DNA of 64,000 bases, taken from positions 22,869,252 to 22,933,251 of the forward strand of contig JAKZAP010000004.1 in assembly GCA_023053575.1 (NCBI GenBank). The letters are read 5' to 3'. Origin of the DNA: Branchinecta lynchi. Taxonomy: Eukaryota; Arthropoda; Branchiopoda; Anostraca; Branchinectidae. The translations under genes were made by a program, and so were the position numbers. Of the stretch, positions 20,930 to 31,440 are shown piece by piece (position 1 is the stretch's first letter; every line of letters begins with the position of its first letter). The notes below the pieces were generated by a model that was not told the origin of the DNA, made no database searches, and saw only the letters and a program-made list of their open reading frames with translations.

Positions 20930-21014
20930 CACCTGCTGACACGCTGAATCTGTTTGAACTTTATTTTCTTGCCCGAAAATTTGTTCGCCCAGAATCCGAC
21001 CAGAACCGGAAATT
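20930..21014 (+). repeat. F2 fragment abutting an F1 element
   Basis: Contains CACGCTGAATCTG, TTGCCCGAAAATTTGTTCGC, AGAATCCGACCAGAACCGG, which is one F2 unit without ends. F1 begins immediately after. Confidence 0.6.
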
Positions 21015-22510
21015 TTGTCGAAGTAACAGTTTGTATAGCACTTGCAGCCTCTGGCTTAAATGCCATGTACCGGTCGCAATTCGGTCTTCTGTCCTACGAT
21101 TACGAGTTTGGATACTTTCAGACTCTGTTTTCCGATTCGACAGATCTGAGGATCTGAGGAGAATATTGAGTGGTGCGTAACTTTCGAACGGATAATCGGA
21201 TTTGAATGAAAATTAATAACTGGATAGAAGACATGTCTTTGATTTTTTATTTCGGATTCGGCAGCTGTGGGGGAGCTGGGGAGGAGACCGGAAATCTCGT
21301 GAAACGGTTAGACTGGAGGGATCGGGGTGGAACTTGGTGGGAAGAGCAAGCATCTTCTCTAAAAAAAAATCGTATACACAACCGGAATTGATCCGGACAC
21401 TTTGGGGGGTAGGGAGGGGGTGGGGTGGAATTGGATTTCGCGGAATTCCTGTGATGGTGGTTTTGGGGATTTTCGCGACGAAACTTGGCAGGCGTATCAG
21501 GGACCCGACCAAACTGACTTGGAAATAGTAATTTTCTCGGTCTGATCGCAGTGGGGAAGTGGAGGGACCGGAAATCCGGAATATTGAACTATTCGTAACT
21601 AACGAATCCTAGCGAAATTTAGCAATTGAACAGAGGACATGTTCCTGAGTTCTTGTTCATGTCCGGACGAAAAATTCCAGCGAAATTTAGCAATTGAACA
21701 GAGGACATGTTCCGGAGTTCTTGTTCATGTCTGGACCGGATACCACAGCTGTAGGGGGAGGGGGGGGGATTCGTGACCTGCTTAGAACGGAGAGATCGGG
21801 ATGAAACTTGGTCGGAATAACAAAAAATTACTCTAGATACATCGTTTACAGAACAGGATTGGATCTGGACAGTCTCGGGGGATGGGAGGGTCTGGATTTC
21901 CGGTGATCTTGGGTTAAGGTACTTCCAGGTGTGCTAGGACGATGGATCGTGTCTGGAACATTAGAGCCACAAGATTGGCTTAGAAATTGTCACTTTCCAC
22001 ATCCGACCATTCCTTAAAGTGCTTATCTTAACCGCAAAGTTCAAAAATAGTTTTAAGCGAAACATTACATTTTCATGATCCGCATGATAGTTTTTGCCTC
22101 AGGGATTCAGTGTGCATAGAAACCGCAAAGTGAAAAAAATACATTTGACCAAATGATACGTTTCATGATCACCAAGGGTCCGTTATTATTTGTGCAACAA
22201 GGACTTTGCTTAAAAATTAAATTCTAGCACCCTTAAAGTACGCATATCTTGACCTAAAGTGAAACAAAAATTACTTTTCACCAAACGATACATAAATCCC
22301 AAAAGGCATGTGATCAGTTTTGCCTCAAGGGTACTGCATACAAGTGAATTCGTCAAAGTAGAAAAAATAATTTTGAGCAAAATATACATTTTCATGATCC
22401 CCATGAGCCATCATTAATTCTGTTTCAAGGGTTTTGCTACGCCCCTTAAAGTGCGCATCATCACAGCCAAGTGCAAAAATAAATACTTTTTATGAATGAT
22501 ACTGTCATAT
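21015..22510 (+). repeat. F1 dispersed element: A-B-C then D modules
   Basis: Starts with the 5' signature (AGCACTTGCAGCC, GGCTTAAATGCCATGTACCG). Anchors of the GATGAAACTTGG type and GGGGGAGCTGG tracts follow to about 21990. Then at least four D modules (TTAAAGTGC, ACCGCAAAGT, TTTCATGATC, GTTTTGC) run to about 22500. A direct duplication (CCAGCGAAATTTAGCAATTG region) lies at 21609-21735. Confidence 0.7.
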
Positions 22511-22559
22511 AAACTTGACAAACTACGGGCTCTAGTTACTGCTGAGAGAAACCACGAGA

Positions 22560-23300
22560 GAAATCACACTTGCCAAAGAACTTAGATGATTGGAAACTTT
22601 CGAGGATGGGGCTTATTCTTGGCAAGGGATGAGCGTTGTTGAAGAGAGTACGAAAATTCGGCTGCCAGAATCCATGAAGGTCCTTACTCCTCCATTCTTC
22701 TTTCTAAGAAAAAGCATTGGTGCGCCCCATTCTGATGTACTTCGTCGAATTATTCCCTGCTGAGCATGCGTTGTAGCTGCTTGTCTGCTTCCTATCGCAA
22801 GGAGTGCGGGACGCGGTATGGGTTTCCACGATACGGTTGGGCGTCCAGGTTTGCCACATCAAAACTAGTTAGAGAATGACTTTTGGCCCCAAACAGAGAG
22901 TGAATTGGGAGTGAAGTTTATTTTCATGAAATCTTCACTTTTGGGCGGAATCCCTGCTGCAAAAATGACACATCGGGTCATTTTCTGTAATAGAGTGATT
23001 TTTAAGTTCAGCGTAGGACAAGAGTGACACAAATAAAACAGAGTGACAATTCACACTATCGCGTGACATGTGGCAACCCTGTGGGCGTCTGGTTCAAGCT
23101 GGATTCGATGCCGGTACGTGCTGCAGCGTCCAAGAGGCTCGTCGTCGTCCAAGACAAAGATGTCGGCATAAGTCTCGACCAGGTCTCGCAACTGACGTTC
23201 TTCTTCTTTGGATCATTCTGGAAAGCTGAAGTTCGACTGAAGGTCTCGGAGACGCTCTTTGCTAAACCAGTCGTAGTTGTCTGATGCCTTTTGGTTCTGG
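22560..23300 (-). pseudogene. Ty3/gypsy retrotransposon, reverse transcriptase start
   Basis: Read on the - strand, 23284-23090 gives LVETYADIFVLDDDEPLG and then YRHRIQLEPDA, the conserved stretch just before gypsy reverse transcriptase. After a disruption around 22870-23040, 22840-22650 gives IIRRSTSEWGAPMLFLRKKN and GGVRTFMD, the first RT motif. Frames are broken by stops and shifts. The rest of pol (catalytic YxDD, RNase H, integrase) is absent. Confidence 0.75.
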
Positions 23301-23311
23301 GCAGAACTGGG

Positions 23312-23930
23312 CTACGAAGATGCTGGGTCCCTACTGGAATCTAGGTGATCGTCGTTGTCAGCGAGGTTCTGACCACGATGTAGACGGATGCGCCTCCCAA
23401 TAGTGTTGAAAACTGTGACTTCAACCTGACCAAGGGCGTTGACTTCGTACAGAGACTCAACACCAAAAGAAGTATTGTGAGGTCGGGAATGGATAAGGTT
23501 GCCAGCATGAAGTTTGTTGATATTCACAACAATCAGCTTGGCTGAACAGGACTTTGAGCCTGACATCAGAAGACAGCAAATCTTTCGAAGAAAATCGGAT
23601 GCTGAAACCCCTTTATCAGGAGCAATTCAGACCAAAGAAAAAGGTCAATTTTAATATCTGAACCAATCATGGAAGGATAACGCATAGACGACATAGGCAT
23701 GATCAGGAACTTGTGACGTAAACATTGTCCGCTAAGCTCAACTTCAACATTGGCCTGTCCCTCAGGCAAAATCGGATGACCTGAAAAGACTGAAGTTGGA
23801 AATCAACGTTCCGAGAAAAATTGGCAACGTTGATGGATGGACTGCTTTGGACAATGTCATGTCGCATCAATGAAACTTCACTTCCGGTATCAATCATTGC
23901 AAACGTAAACGACGGTCCAAAAGTAATAGG
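23312..23930 (-). pseudogene. Ty3/gypsy retrotransposon, protease region
   Basis: The - strand frames contain MIDTGSEVSLM, the aspartic-protease active-site motif (D-T/S-G). Next comes MIGSDIKIDLFL, then a linker typical of gypsy pol (VEVTVFNTIGRRIRLHRGQN). The frame shifts at 23703-23769 and 23566. Order on the - strand is gag (24827) to protease to RT (22560), as expected. Confidence 0.75.
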
Positions 23931-23995
23931 ACACTTTTGGAAACAAAGAACTGATATTTACAATATATACGACACGCCGAGCCGCATATCCCCTT

Positions 23996-24827
23996 TTATG
24001 TGAGTCGCGAGCCAGAAAAAGAGTTTCTAGCTAGATGGCCACGACGACCACAGCTCCAAGAACTACCTGAGAACCAACTAGTTGGACGGCCGCTATTACT
24101 TCGCTGAAAGTTCCGACGTACGTCGATTGAAGACCGCCGGAAAGAAGGACGGTAAGATCGACGCTGACCTTGTCTAAAAGAAAAAGTGTCATTCCTGGAA
24201 CGGATATCAGTCCGAGGACCATATCTACCGGGGGAGCGGAAGGATTCCGAAGAACGAGAGGAAACCGAGCTGTTTCTTGAAGAAACAGACGGACTTCTTG
24301 ACTTGGACTGGTATTTACGGAAACGGAGATCAGATGGTTGAGGGGACAAATCTTCAAAAGACACTGAAGTCTTACCACTTGGTTTCAGAATCCCGTTCAT
24401 TTCCTGCTTTTCGCAAATCATCTCTACTTCTTCGGCTCTGCATGCGGCTGCAACGGCTTGTTGGAAATTCTTCTCAGCTCCCTTCCGACAAACTTCGCGT
24501 TTTGGGGCCAGGTTGAGTCCATTGAGAAGGGGCCTCGAGGATAATGCTGTCATTAGCCGTCCTTTGCTTCGTCCGTATCCTCCTGAGACTCTTCGCATCT
24601 GTCCTTTAGCTTCCTGACATAAGATGCTACGCTGAGTGAGCTTGCTGCATAGCCATCATCCTGGCTATCGGGGACGAAGTAGGCTTGTAACATTTGCTGC
24701 GTACCAGCTTTTCACGGTTCCGTAAAATTTGCACATTCACTGTCACGACCATGTCCTTTGCCTTCCTTTCATCTTGCATTTCACTATTCCCAACATTTTC
24801 ACTCTTACTTCCGTTTCGCGTATCCAT
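23996..24827 (-). pseudogene. Ty3/gypsy retrotransposon, gag region
   Basis: The - strand frame from 24827 (MDTRNGSKSENVGN) breaks near 24627 and continues in another frame to 23996. A long serine/arginine-rich tract (24150-24330) is followed by CGRRGHLARN, a single nucleocapsid-like zinc knuckle with an imperfect first half. The element is dead. I could not define LTRs, although TGTCATATA-ACTTGACA occurs on both sides (about 22503 and 24976). Confidence 0.7.
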
Positions 24828-25344
24828 TTTAAAAGGTAATCTGACTGTCCAGTAAACTCAGGGGAAACTTTCTGCAACTAGAAAGAAAGGAGACACACTT
24901 ATGTTCACTGTCTTTTCCGCCATTACGTCACTATATACACTATTTACAGTTTATCTCCTAGCAGCCTCGTCATTCTGTCATATAGACTTGACAGACTAAC
25001 ATTACTTTACTTTGACTATTCGCTACAGAGTCTGGATTCTGGATACTAACTAAACTCAAAATGACAAGTTACACTCAAGCACGGACACCTATTGACATTT
25101 TAAATATTTAACAAATCCCGAGACTAATTAATATTTACATTGACCCTTTCTGAGCTTCAACTTACAACCCTCGCTATACTTGAATATACTGACAACCTTA
25201 TTTACAAACTGAATACTTATAACTAATTATTTTCATCCAAGAGATACATTCTGGTGATCCATGTTGCAAAGTAAAGAAAAGTAAATTGGCAAATTCCTAC
25301 TTTCATCTTCTGACCCAGTCTTGCTTAAGTGTCATCAGTAATAT
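24828..25344. other. Intron of gene B, no gene seen
   Basis: AT-rich sequence upstream of the dead gypsy gag. It may contain its 5' UTR or LTR, but no boundaries are visible. Confidence 0.3.
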
Positions 25345-25423
25345 TTGACAATGCAAAACGGATACGTCAGCTACATTTTTGACCCAATTAAGCAGCAAAA
25401 ATAGCAGCCGTGCTAAATGAGAT
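25345..25423 (+). repeat. Small repeat TTGACAATGCAAAACGGATA
   Basis: The block from TATTTGACAATGCAAAACGG through GACCCAATTAAGCAGC and ATAGCAGCCGTG recurs at 26044-26125. An inverted version of part of it is near 25870-25940 and in 16640-16725. It is related to the foldback family by the ACGTCAGCTAC core. Confidence 0.6.
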
Positions 25424-25716
25424 CATATTATTTAAAAAATCAAAAGCACATGCTCCACTTGTCGATATTATGTCATAACCATGCATTGTGTGAGAAGTTC
25501 AAAATTTAAGATCCAAGTGTTACCCTTTTGGATGTTTCCTCGTCGCTATAAAAAATCATGGACAACAGGGCCCAACCAGCGCGCGACCTTATCCACTGCT
25601 TTCTGGCCAAAGATTTAAAATTAAGTGTCCTTTTCTTGTGCTTATGTGTTTTATTTATTTTCTTCATTTACTCCGCTTTTTCAAAATGGCGATTTATAAA
25701 TAAATTACTTACTTAC
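25424..25716 (+). mobile_element. Internally deleted retrotransposon: leader joined to 3' tail
   Basis: 25424-25525 matches the 6043-6149 leader. 25526-25716 matches the 9527-9723 tail and ends in ATTACTTACTTAC. The reverse-transcriptase region present at 6148-7301 is missing. The 50-residue frame starting MDNRAQPARDLIHCFLAKD is the remnant of the element's 3' end. Confidence 0.65.
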
Positions 25717-26043
25717 AGCACCAGCGTTAACTCCAAGCAATTTTCAGGGAAGAAACTCACAAAATCAGATATTCGAGAAAGAATCTTTAATTGTTTTCCA
25801 AAAGCTCATTTTCCGGCTTGAGCCGGAAGAGGCCAAAAATAAAAATAAAAGGCCAAAAATATAGTTTTATAAAAATGTAGCTGCCGTATCCGTTCTGCGT
25901 TGTAAACATGATTCGCAGTCAGCTTGGACTGAAGGAATATCTGTCATGAGCTTCTAACTTTTGTTTTCTGGATCCGATTAGGGAATCGATACATGCTGTC
26001 CAAGTCCGTCTGAGTTTGCAATAGGGATACGTGCTGAATCTGT

Positions 26044-26125
26044 GTAATATTTGACAAGGAAAAACGGATGCGGCAGCTACATTTTTGACCCAATTAAGCA
26101 GCAAAAATAGCAGCCGTGTCCAACG
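26044..26125 (+). repeat. Second copy of the TTGACAA-AAAACGGAT small repeat
   Basis: Same order of blocks as 25345-25423 (ATTTGACAAGGAAAAACGG, CAGCTACATTTTTGACCC, AGCAGCCGTG). An F1-like 3' end (GTCATGAGCTTCTAAC, TTTTGTT) precedes it at about 25943-25972. Confidence 0.5.
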
Positions 26126-26269
26126 TGATATCACGTTTTCTCAGCATTAATCGTTTGACTTTAATCCGCGAAAAAATACCACTATATTTTTGTTTATATT
26201 TTAAAGCGGTTGAATAGTTATAGTAATATGCTTATGAATATAAGGTTTGAAGCCAAGCTGACCATTCAT

Positions 26270-27355
26270 TTCAAATACAATAGAAAAACGAGATTTTCGG
26301 GGTTTTTTCTTGATCAGCTAGTCCCCTCCAAGATGATTTGCGAGGGATGAATACAATTTCGGATATTTCGGTTGCACTTCCGGCAAACCGTCCTCAGCGA
26401 AGAAAAACAAAACAAAGTCATAAAATCCACAACAATAACAACAGGAAAACGATGCGGAACGAACAAACAATAAGACGACATGTAAACTAAAAACCACATG
26501 AACGACGCGGACTGAACGGAATGCAGATAAAAGAAAAATAACGAAAGATAAAATGTGCGTGTTCAAAGTGTATATGTACAAATCTGTGATTATTTACATT
26601 CTGAATTCTGTGTATATTTACAATTTATGATCCGTCTGGGAACGCTCAGAAATAAGGGACCTAGCTCTAAACAGAGATACTGGAGGGTTTCGCATAAACC
26701 CAGTGTACGACAGATTTCTTGAAAAGGATGCCTCATTTTTAAGACCCCCTCAAACCCTACTTTATGTTCCCCTTAACCTACCAATTACTTCAAATATCCC
26801 TTCCATTAATACGCGACCGACTAGACACGCAGCCAGTGTTGCGAACATACGAATTCGCGAGGCGCTGAATAAATAACTTAAGTCATAAAATATCCCCGGG
26901 GCATACAAAGCAAAGAGGCTAGCAAAGAGGCGCGTCTGAATCTTTCTAGCAGTGGCCAGTTTTATGGAAGGTTTTATTCAAAGTGGTGAAACATATTATA
27001 GATTTTTAGAGTGGGCCGTTTTCGGGGTGAAAGCTTCTGCGCTTTCCCAGACGGATGGTAAATTTTAAATATACACATAATTCAGAGTATTAAATAATCA
27101 CAGATTTGTACATATACACTTTGAACACGCACATTTTATCTTTCGTTATTTTACTTTTATCTGCATGTCATTCAGTCCGCATCGTTCTTCTGGTTTTTAG
27201 TTTACATGTCGTTTTATTGTTTATTGGTTCCACATCGTTTTCCTGTTGTTATTGTGGTGGATTTTATGATTTAGTTTTGTTTTTTTCGCTGAGGACGGTT
27301 CGCCGGAAGAAAAAAAAACGAAAATCTCGTTTTTCTATTTTATTTGAATATGCTT
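26270..27355. mobile_element. Large foldback element with ~380 bp arms
   Basis: The arms 26270-26650 and 27035-27355 are inverted copies. TTCAAATACAATAGAAAAACG at the left end matches the inverse of the right end TTTTTCTATTTTATTTGAA. Both arms carry a mirrored frame (MYIYTLNTHILSFVI...), at 26318-26581 on - and from 27106 on +. The spacer 26655-27030 looks unrelated. No transposase is seen. It lies in the intron of gene B, about 240 bp before exon 2. Confidence 0.85.
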
Positions 27356-27595
27356 ACGGTGTCTGGCGAAGACCGAAATCTGCAAGATCCGATGGTCCTG
27401 ATGAAATCCAACATATATTCCTCTTTGTGCCATTGAAACCTTTGATCTATTCTATTTTGATTATATTTGACACGGGCTAAATAATGTGACTTTGGTATAA
27501 GACCGATGCATCCTGCTAATGTTTCCCACCTCTTGTTTTTACCGTCACGATGGTCTAGTTCGTCTGTTTCCTTTGTTAGATTGAATTTCTTTCAG

Positions 27596-28138
27596 GAAGA
27601 AGGCTTTTTCGTTGAATGTGGTGCGCTTGATGGTGAAACACGATCAAACACGTTGTACATGGAAAGAAATCTTGGATGGAAAGGCATTTTGATAGAAGGT
27701 GATCCGCTCAACTTCGAGAAACTCATTGCGAAGCATCGCAAAGTGTATGCCTTCAATGTCTGTCTTAGTCCTTTCCCATATCCGACAAAGGTTATGTTCC
27801 ATCAGAACAAGAACATTGGCAAGATCTTGCACAATGGAAAACCAGGACCCAAAAATATAGAAGTAGAATGCTATCCGCTATACTCAATACTCCTTGCAGT
27901 AGGCGAGACAGAGATCGATTATTTCAGTTTAGACGTGGAAGGAGCTGAGTATAAAGCGCTAAGCTCGATACCATGGGACAAAGTGTACATTAAAAGCCTC
28001 AGCGTTGAGTACGCACATGACGAGGAAGGGAAGAACGCCATCAAGGAGTATATGGAGGGTAAGGGATACGAAATGGTACAAGAAGTCGTTGCTGATGGTA
28101 TGCTAGCAAATGATTTTATTTTTGTTAGTGGAACCTGA
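27596..28138 (+). CDS. FkbM-family methyltransferase gene B, exon 2 (catalytic domain)
   Basis: Acceptor TTTCTTTCAG, phase 0, stop at 28136-28138. It encodes EEGFFVECGALDGETRSNTL, ILIEGDPLNFEKL, VECYPLYSILLAVG and DYFSLDVEGAE, the FkbM/Methyltransf_21 signatures in the same order as gene A. The likely position is lumenal, behind the exon 1 signal anchor, on a secreted or glycan substrate. The longer frame starting at 27506 is intron read-through. The domain looks intact, so the gene is probably active. Confidence 0.92.
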   Translation, partial: EEGFFVECGALDGETRSNTLYMERNLGWKGILIEGDPLNFEKLIAKHRKVYAFNVCLSPFPYPTKVMFHQNKNIGKILHNGKPGPKNIEVECYPLYSILLAVGETEIDYFSLDVEGAEYKALSSIPWDKVYIKSLSVEYAHDEEGKNAIKEYMEGKGYEMVQEVVADGMLANDFIFVSGT

Positions 28139-28293
28139 AGAAATATAATTATGTTTGTTTCCATACGTATTGCTAGGGCCCCAGTGAAAGGGTTACGGCC
28201 GATTAAAGCTTTCTTTGCTCTTGGTATGCTATTTGTAGGCAGTAGGTTGACGTCTGACCATTTTTGTCTTGTTGCTAAACAGAGGCATCACCG

Positions 28294-28299
28294 AATAAA
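28294..28299 (+). promoter_or_regulatory. Candidate polyadenylation signal of gene B
   Basis: AATAAA 156 nt after the stop codon. It is the first canonical signal after exon 2. A weaker AATATA lies nearer, at 28142. Confidence 0.45.
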
Positions 28300-28508
28300 A
28301 TGTTCAGCTTACTAGTCGGTTTAGGAAAATAGAATATGTAATTTTTACTTTTGGCCTCACCACTGACACTGAGCTCATAAACAGAAAACTCATAAAGAAC
28401 TAAAGTTAAATGATGCAAATTAATGACTCTTGGCGCAGTAGGTTTCTTCACCTACCTTGTCTTCTACGGTTACCAGACGGTGAATGTGGAGTGTGGGGGG
28501 TGGGAAGC

Positions 28509-28526
28509 GGGGGGGGGGGGGGGGGG
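28509..28526 (+). repeat. Poly(G) tract, 18 nt
   Basis: Uninterrupted G run within a G-rich patch. Similar G or C runs occur at 889, 3528, 8511, 14163, 15619, 17076, 46304 and 49289, mostly inside repeats. Run lengths in assemblies are unreliable here. Confidence 0.8.
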
Positions 28527-28742
28527 TACCATAATATTTTTTCTTCCGAAAATTGGACTTCGGTAATTGTTTCCTGACTAAAAAGATGTGAAAAGGATTA
28601 CAGAATATGCTAGTTTATGCATGACTATATACCAATGTCCTTGGCAAAAGAGCACATCAAAGATTTTTGACCGTATTTTCGGTTCCAATCAGTAAGCGAA
28701 TTTTGAGCCAAGGAATCTAGAAGAAAGGCTCAGGCGATCCTA

Positions 28743-29029
28743 TCCCGATGAAAAATTTGTAGCCTGCGTAGTAGTATGGTAGTAGTACGAAAAGTTACAT
28801 GTAATAATATGTAATAGCAAAGAATACTATCATTTAATGTGCCTCAGACTGGTCCAATCTTATGTAGTAGTATCCAGTAGCATCCTGTCTTGCTAATAGT
28901 AGCATATAGTAGAATATAGTAACACGGTAGCCTTGAAGTAGAAGCATGTAGTAGCATCATTAGTGTAGTAGCATGCAACTTTTTCGTACTACTTCATAGT
29001 ACTATTTTGATATAAATTTTTCATCGGGA
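28743..29029. mobile_element. TA-flanked MITE (Tc1/mariner-like), TAGTAG-rich
   Basis: Ends TCCCGATGAAAAATTT and AAATTTTTCATCGGGA are inverted and flanked by TA on both sides. The interior is rich in GTAGTA/TACTAC motifs. A second copy is at 32339-33036. At 287 bp there is no coding. Confidence 0.85.
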
Positions 29030-29031
29030 TA

Positions 29032-29829
29032 AGCCGGCGCACCAGCAATTCTCGACATGGTCGCCGATGGACGGTCCTCCTAGACTGACACAGTATACAA
29101 AAACACTGCCTTTTCCGACATCTTTACTAAACAATGCGTATATCATTAGCATTGTTCTTTCTCCTTTTCCCCGGGCTGTAATTATGGTTTCTTCCAACCT
29201 TTTTTATCGCCTAATTGTGTCACGATCCTTGCAGATAATGAGAACAACCACCTGGATTTAACCTTCTATAGTGTATTGAGTAGAGGGAGAGCATGTGGGT
29301 TAGTTATGGCTAGGAAATGGGTAGACAAAAGATGTGTGAAACATCAGAAGAAAAGCGTTATGAAGGACTTTTTCCAGAACACGACTATGCACGGATTGAA
29401 ATACCTTGGTGAAGAGGGAATCCATCCCGTGCAAAAGTGAGTCCTTTTCACTTAGTGTAATATTCCTAACGGCGAGAGAGTTGATTAGGCAGGAATAACT
29501 GGTAATGTAGAAATTGGTTGTTGCTGCGTTGGAGTTTACCTGCTTCTGGATGAGATACAACGTGGGACAGTCGCTCACTATTATCTTCTAGAAAACGCGC
29601 TATAGCGAAGCCACAATAAACACAGTGTAATCGGCCGGTCATGGCGCGTCTTGACCGGAAAAGAAGTGGACAGGGCTATGTCAGACGGTGTTTTACGGTA
29701 TCGTTCGTTCTACCATTGATGAAGGTGTACTTGTTAGTAGCAAATTGATTCAACTCTGACCCAACCTATATACTAACTACTAGCCTAAAGCACACCAAGC
29801 CTTCTAAAACAAGGTAATTATAACTGCAT
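29032..29829. other. Region before channel gene 2, no gene recognised
   Basis: The N-terminal cytoplasmic exon of gene 2 should lie between 28140 and 30239, ending in phase 2. I could not identify it with confidence. Confidence 0.3.
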
Positions 29830-30110
29830 ACAGTTGATGTAACTAAGTTTCTCTTCCAACTAAATAACAAAATTTGATCGATAATTATGAAGCAGGCAAC
29901 ATCCCCGTCGACTTTAGGATACCATTAATTCCAATTAGAGCGTGTAACTCCTGGCGATCCTAAAACAACCGTCTTACCAGTAAAAGACACCAAAAGTTTT
30001 TCGAGCGGCTCTTAGAAGAGCCCGAAAGCTGCGTACAGGTCAAAGGATGTCCAACGCTTAGTTTTCCGGTTCTGGATAGAAAACTGCGCGATCGACTGAT
30101 TCATGCTGTT
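29830..30110 (+). repeat. Segmental direct repeat, copy 1
   Basis: Matches 30836-31036 plus 31369-31440 (AACTAAATAACAAAATTTGA, ACAACCGTCTTACCAGTAAA, AGAAAACTGCG). In one frame both copies read RLTSKxHQK..., E-PESCVQVKG, so a coding origin is possible, but I recognise no family. Confidence 0.7.
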
Positions 30111-30239
30111 AGAACATATACGTACCCTTTCTTAACAAAAAGTTATACCGCTGAAACCATGTTGTGTTCCATTACCACAATTCCATGTTCTGTATAATAA
30201 AATCATATTCTGTTTTCTGTGGCGTGACATTTTTTTCAG

Positions 30240-30452
30240 ATTTATATGGTCCACTTTTTTTCTGCTTTCGATGGCACTATCGGCGTATATGGTTTGGAGG
30301 GTTTATGCTCAGTGGTGCGCTTCACCTGTTATTATCTCCTTCGACGGCCAGCAACTGCATGCCCGTGCCGTCGTTTTCCCTAGTGTTACTATCTGTAATG
30401 TGAATAAGGTCTCCAAAAGACGTCTTCAGAACTTTCGAGAAGGAGACATGAG
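30240..30452 (+). CDS. DEG/ENaC channel gene 2, exon: first membrane helix
   Basis: Acceptor ACATTTTTTTCAG, donor ATGAG|GTATGT, phase 2 at both ends. It encodes STFFLLSMALSAYMVWRVY, a membrane helix, then ARAVVFPSVTICNVNKVSKR. The latter is the hallmark FPxVTICN just outside TM1 in DEG/ENaC channels. The rest of gene 2 runs through exons at 33710, 34357, 40878, 44486, 50373, 54675 and 56074 with fully compatible phases. The first (cytoplasmic) exon is not identified and the TM2 exon is not found before the right edge. The product is probably a plasma-membrane sodium channel subunit of sensory or epithelial cells. Confidence 0.92.
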
Positions 30453-30835
30453 GTATGTTCTAGGTTTGTACTTTGTACTATAGGTGCTGTGGTCTATCTC
30501 ACCCAGGATTGTCGCCGTCGGCGGCCGCGCTGTTATCGTAGGTTTCACCATCCTCAGGACCTGTAATGTGAAGACCAGAGCAGGGGTATGTTCTTCGATA
30601 CTCACGTTGTTGGAGTCAGTGTTACCAGACATTAACATGTGAAAGAGCCAATAATCAGCTACAGAGCCTGGGTCCGGTGCAGTTGTCAGTCGGTGCCGGG
30701 TAGCTCCCTGAAGACCTCTACCATGGAGTGTTCAAGTCTTCTTTGAAAAAGAAATCGGATATGCCCGTAATCTACTAAACCACATAAGCCCAGCGGAAGC
30801 GTAATTTATTAGAAAGACTTTAAAGAACCTCAAAA

Positions 30836-31440
30836 GTCTCTTCTAACTAAATAACAAAATTTGATCGATAACTATGAAGTGGGCACTATCCTTGTCGACT
30901 TCAAGGTACCCTTAGGTCCAGTTAGAGCGTGTAATTCCTGACGATCCTAAAAACAACCGTCTTACCAGTAAAATACACCAAAAGCTTCTCGAGTGGCTCT
31001 TCGAAGATCCCGAAAGCTGTGTACAGGTCAAGGGATCAGGGGCGTCACGACTGGGGGGAGGAGGTGGAGACGCCCCCCCCCCCAATGTTGTTGGCCAGTT
31101 GGTAAAAATAACCGAGTCACCGCGAACCGCCGCGATTTTTCGTCAAAATGGTTGATTTTTTTTATGAAAACAGTCGTTTTTTCTGAAAATCAGCTGATTT
31201 TTCGTCAAAACAGTCGGTTTTTCTGAAAATCAGTCGATTTTTTCAAATATGTTGTTTTTTTCTTGAAAATAGTCGTTTTTTCTGCAAAAAACAGTTGGTA
31301 GAAGTTACCGACTTGTCGGTAAAAGCCTTGCCCCCCCAAAAAAAACATTTTGGCTAGTAACGCATCTGTAAGGGATGTCAAACGCAGAGTTAGCCGATTC
31401 ACAACAGAAAACTGCGTGATTTACTATTTCATGCTTAGGA
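30836..31440 (+). repeat. Segmental direct repeat, copy 2, interrupted by a MITE
   Basis: Second copy of 29830-30110, split at 31036/31369 by a 332 bp hAT-type insertion. It lies in the first visible intron of gene 2, while copy 1 is upstream of the TM1 exon. The duplication therefore spans that exon's surroundings. Confidence 0.7.
31037..31368. mobile_element. hAT-type MITE with 8 bp target duplication
   Basis: The left end CAGGGGCGTCACGA and right end GTAACGCATCTG are imperfect inverted repeats. Flanks CAAGGGAT and TAAGGGAT differ by one base. The empty site is visible in copy 1 of the host repeat (CAAAGGATGTCC near 30033). The interior has repeated CAGTCGTTTTTTCTG-like blocks. Its terminus resembles the larger hAT element at 17060. 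Confidence 0.85.

Noticed and set aside
24031..24378. 115-codon frame overlapping the gag region
   Set aside because: It is an alternate frame over the serine/arginine-rich gag tract, with no domain of its own.
22503..24995. TGTCATATA-ACTTGACA blocks as LTR ends of the gypsy element
   Set aside because: Only ~18 bp are shared. No longer LTR pair, primer site or polypurine tract could be seen.
27506..27595. Start of FkbM gene B exon 2 at the upstream methionine
   Set aside because: The acceptor TTTCTTTCAG at 27595 and alignment with gene A place the exon start at 27596; the upstream part is intron read-through.
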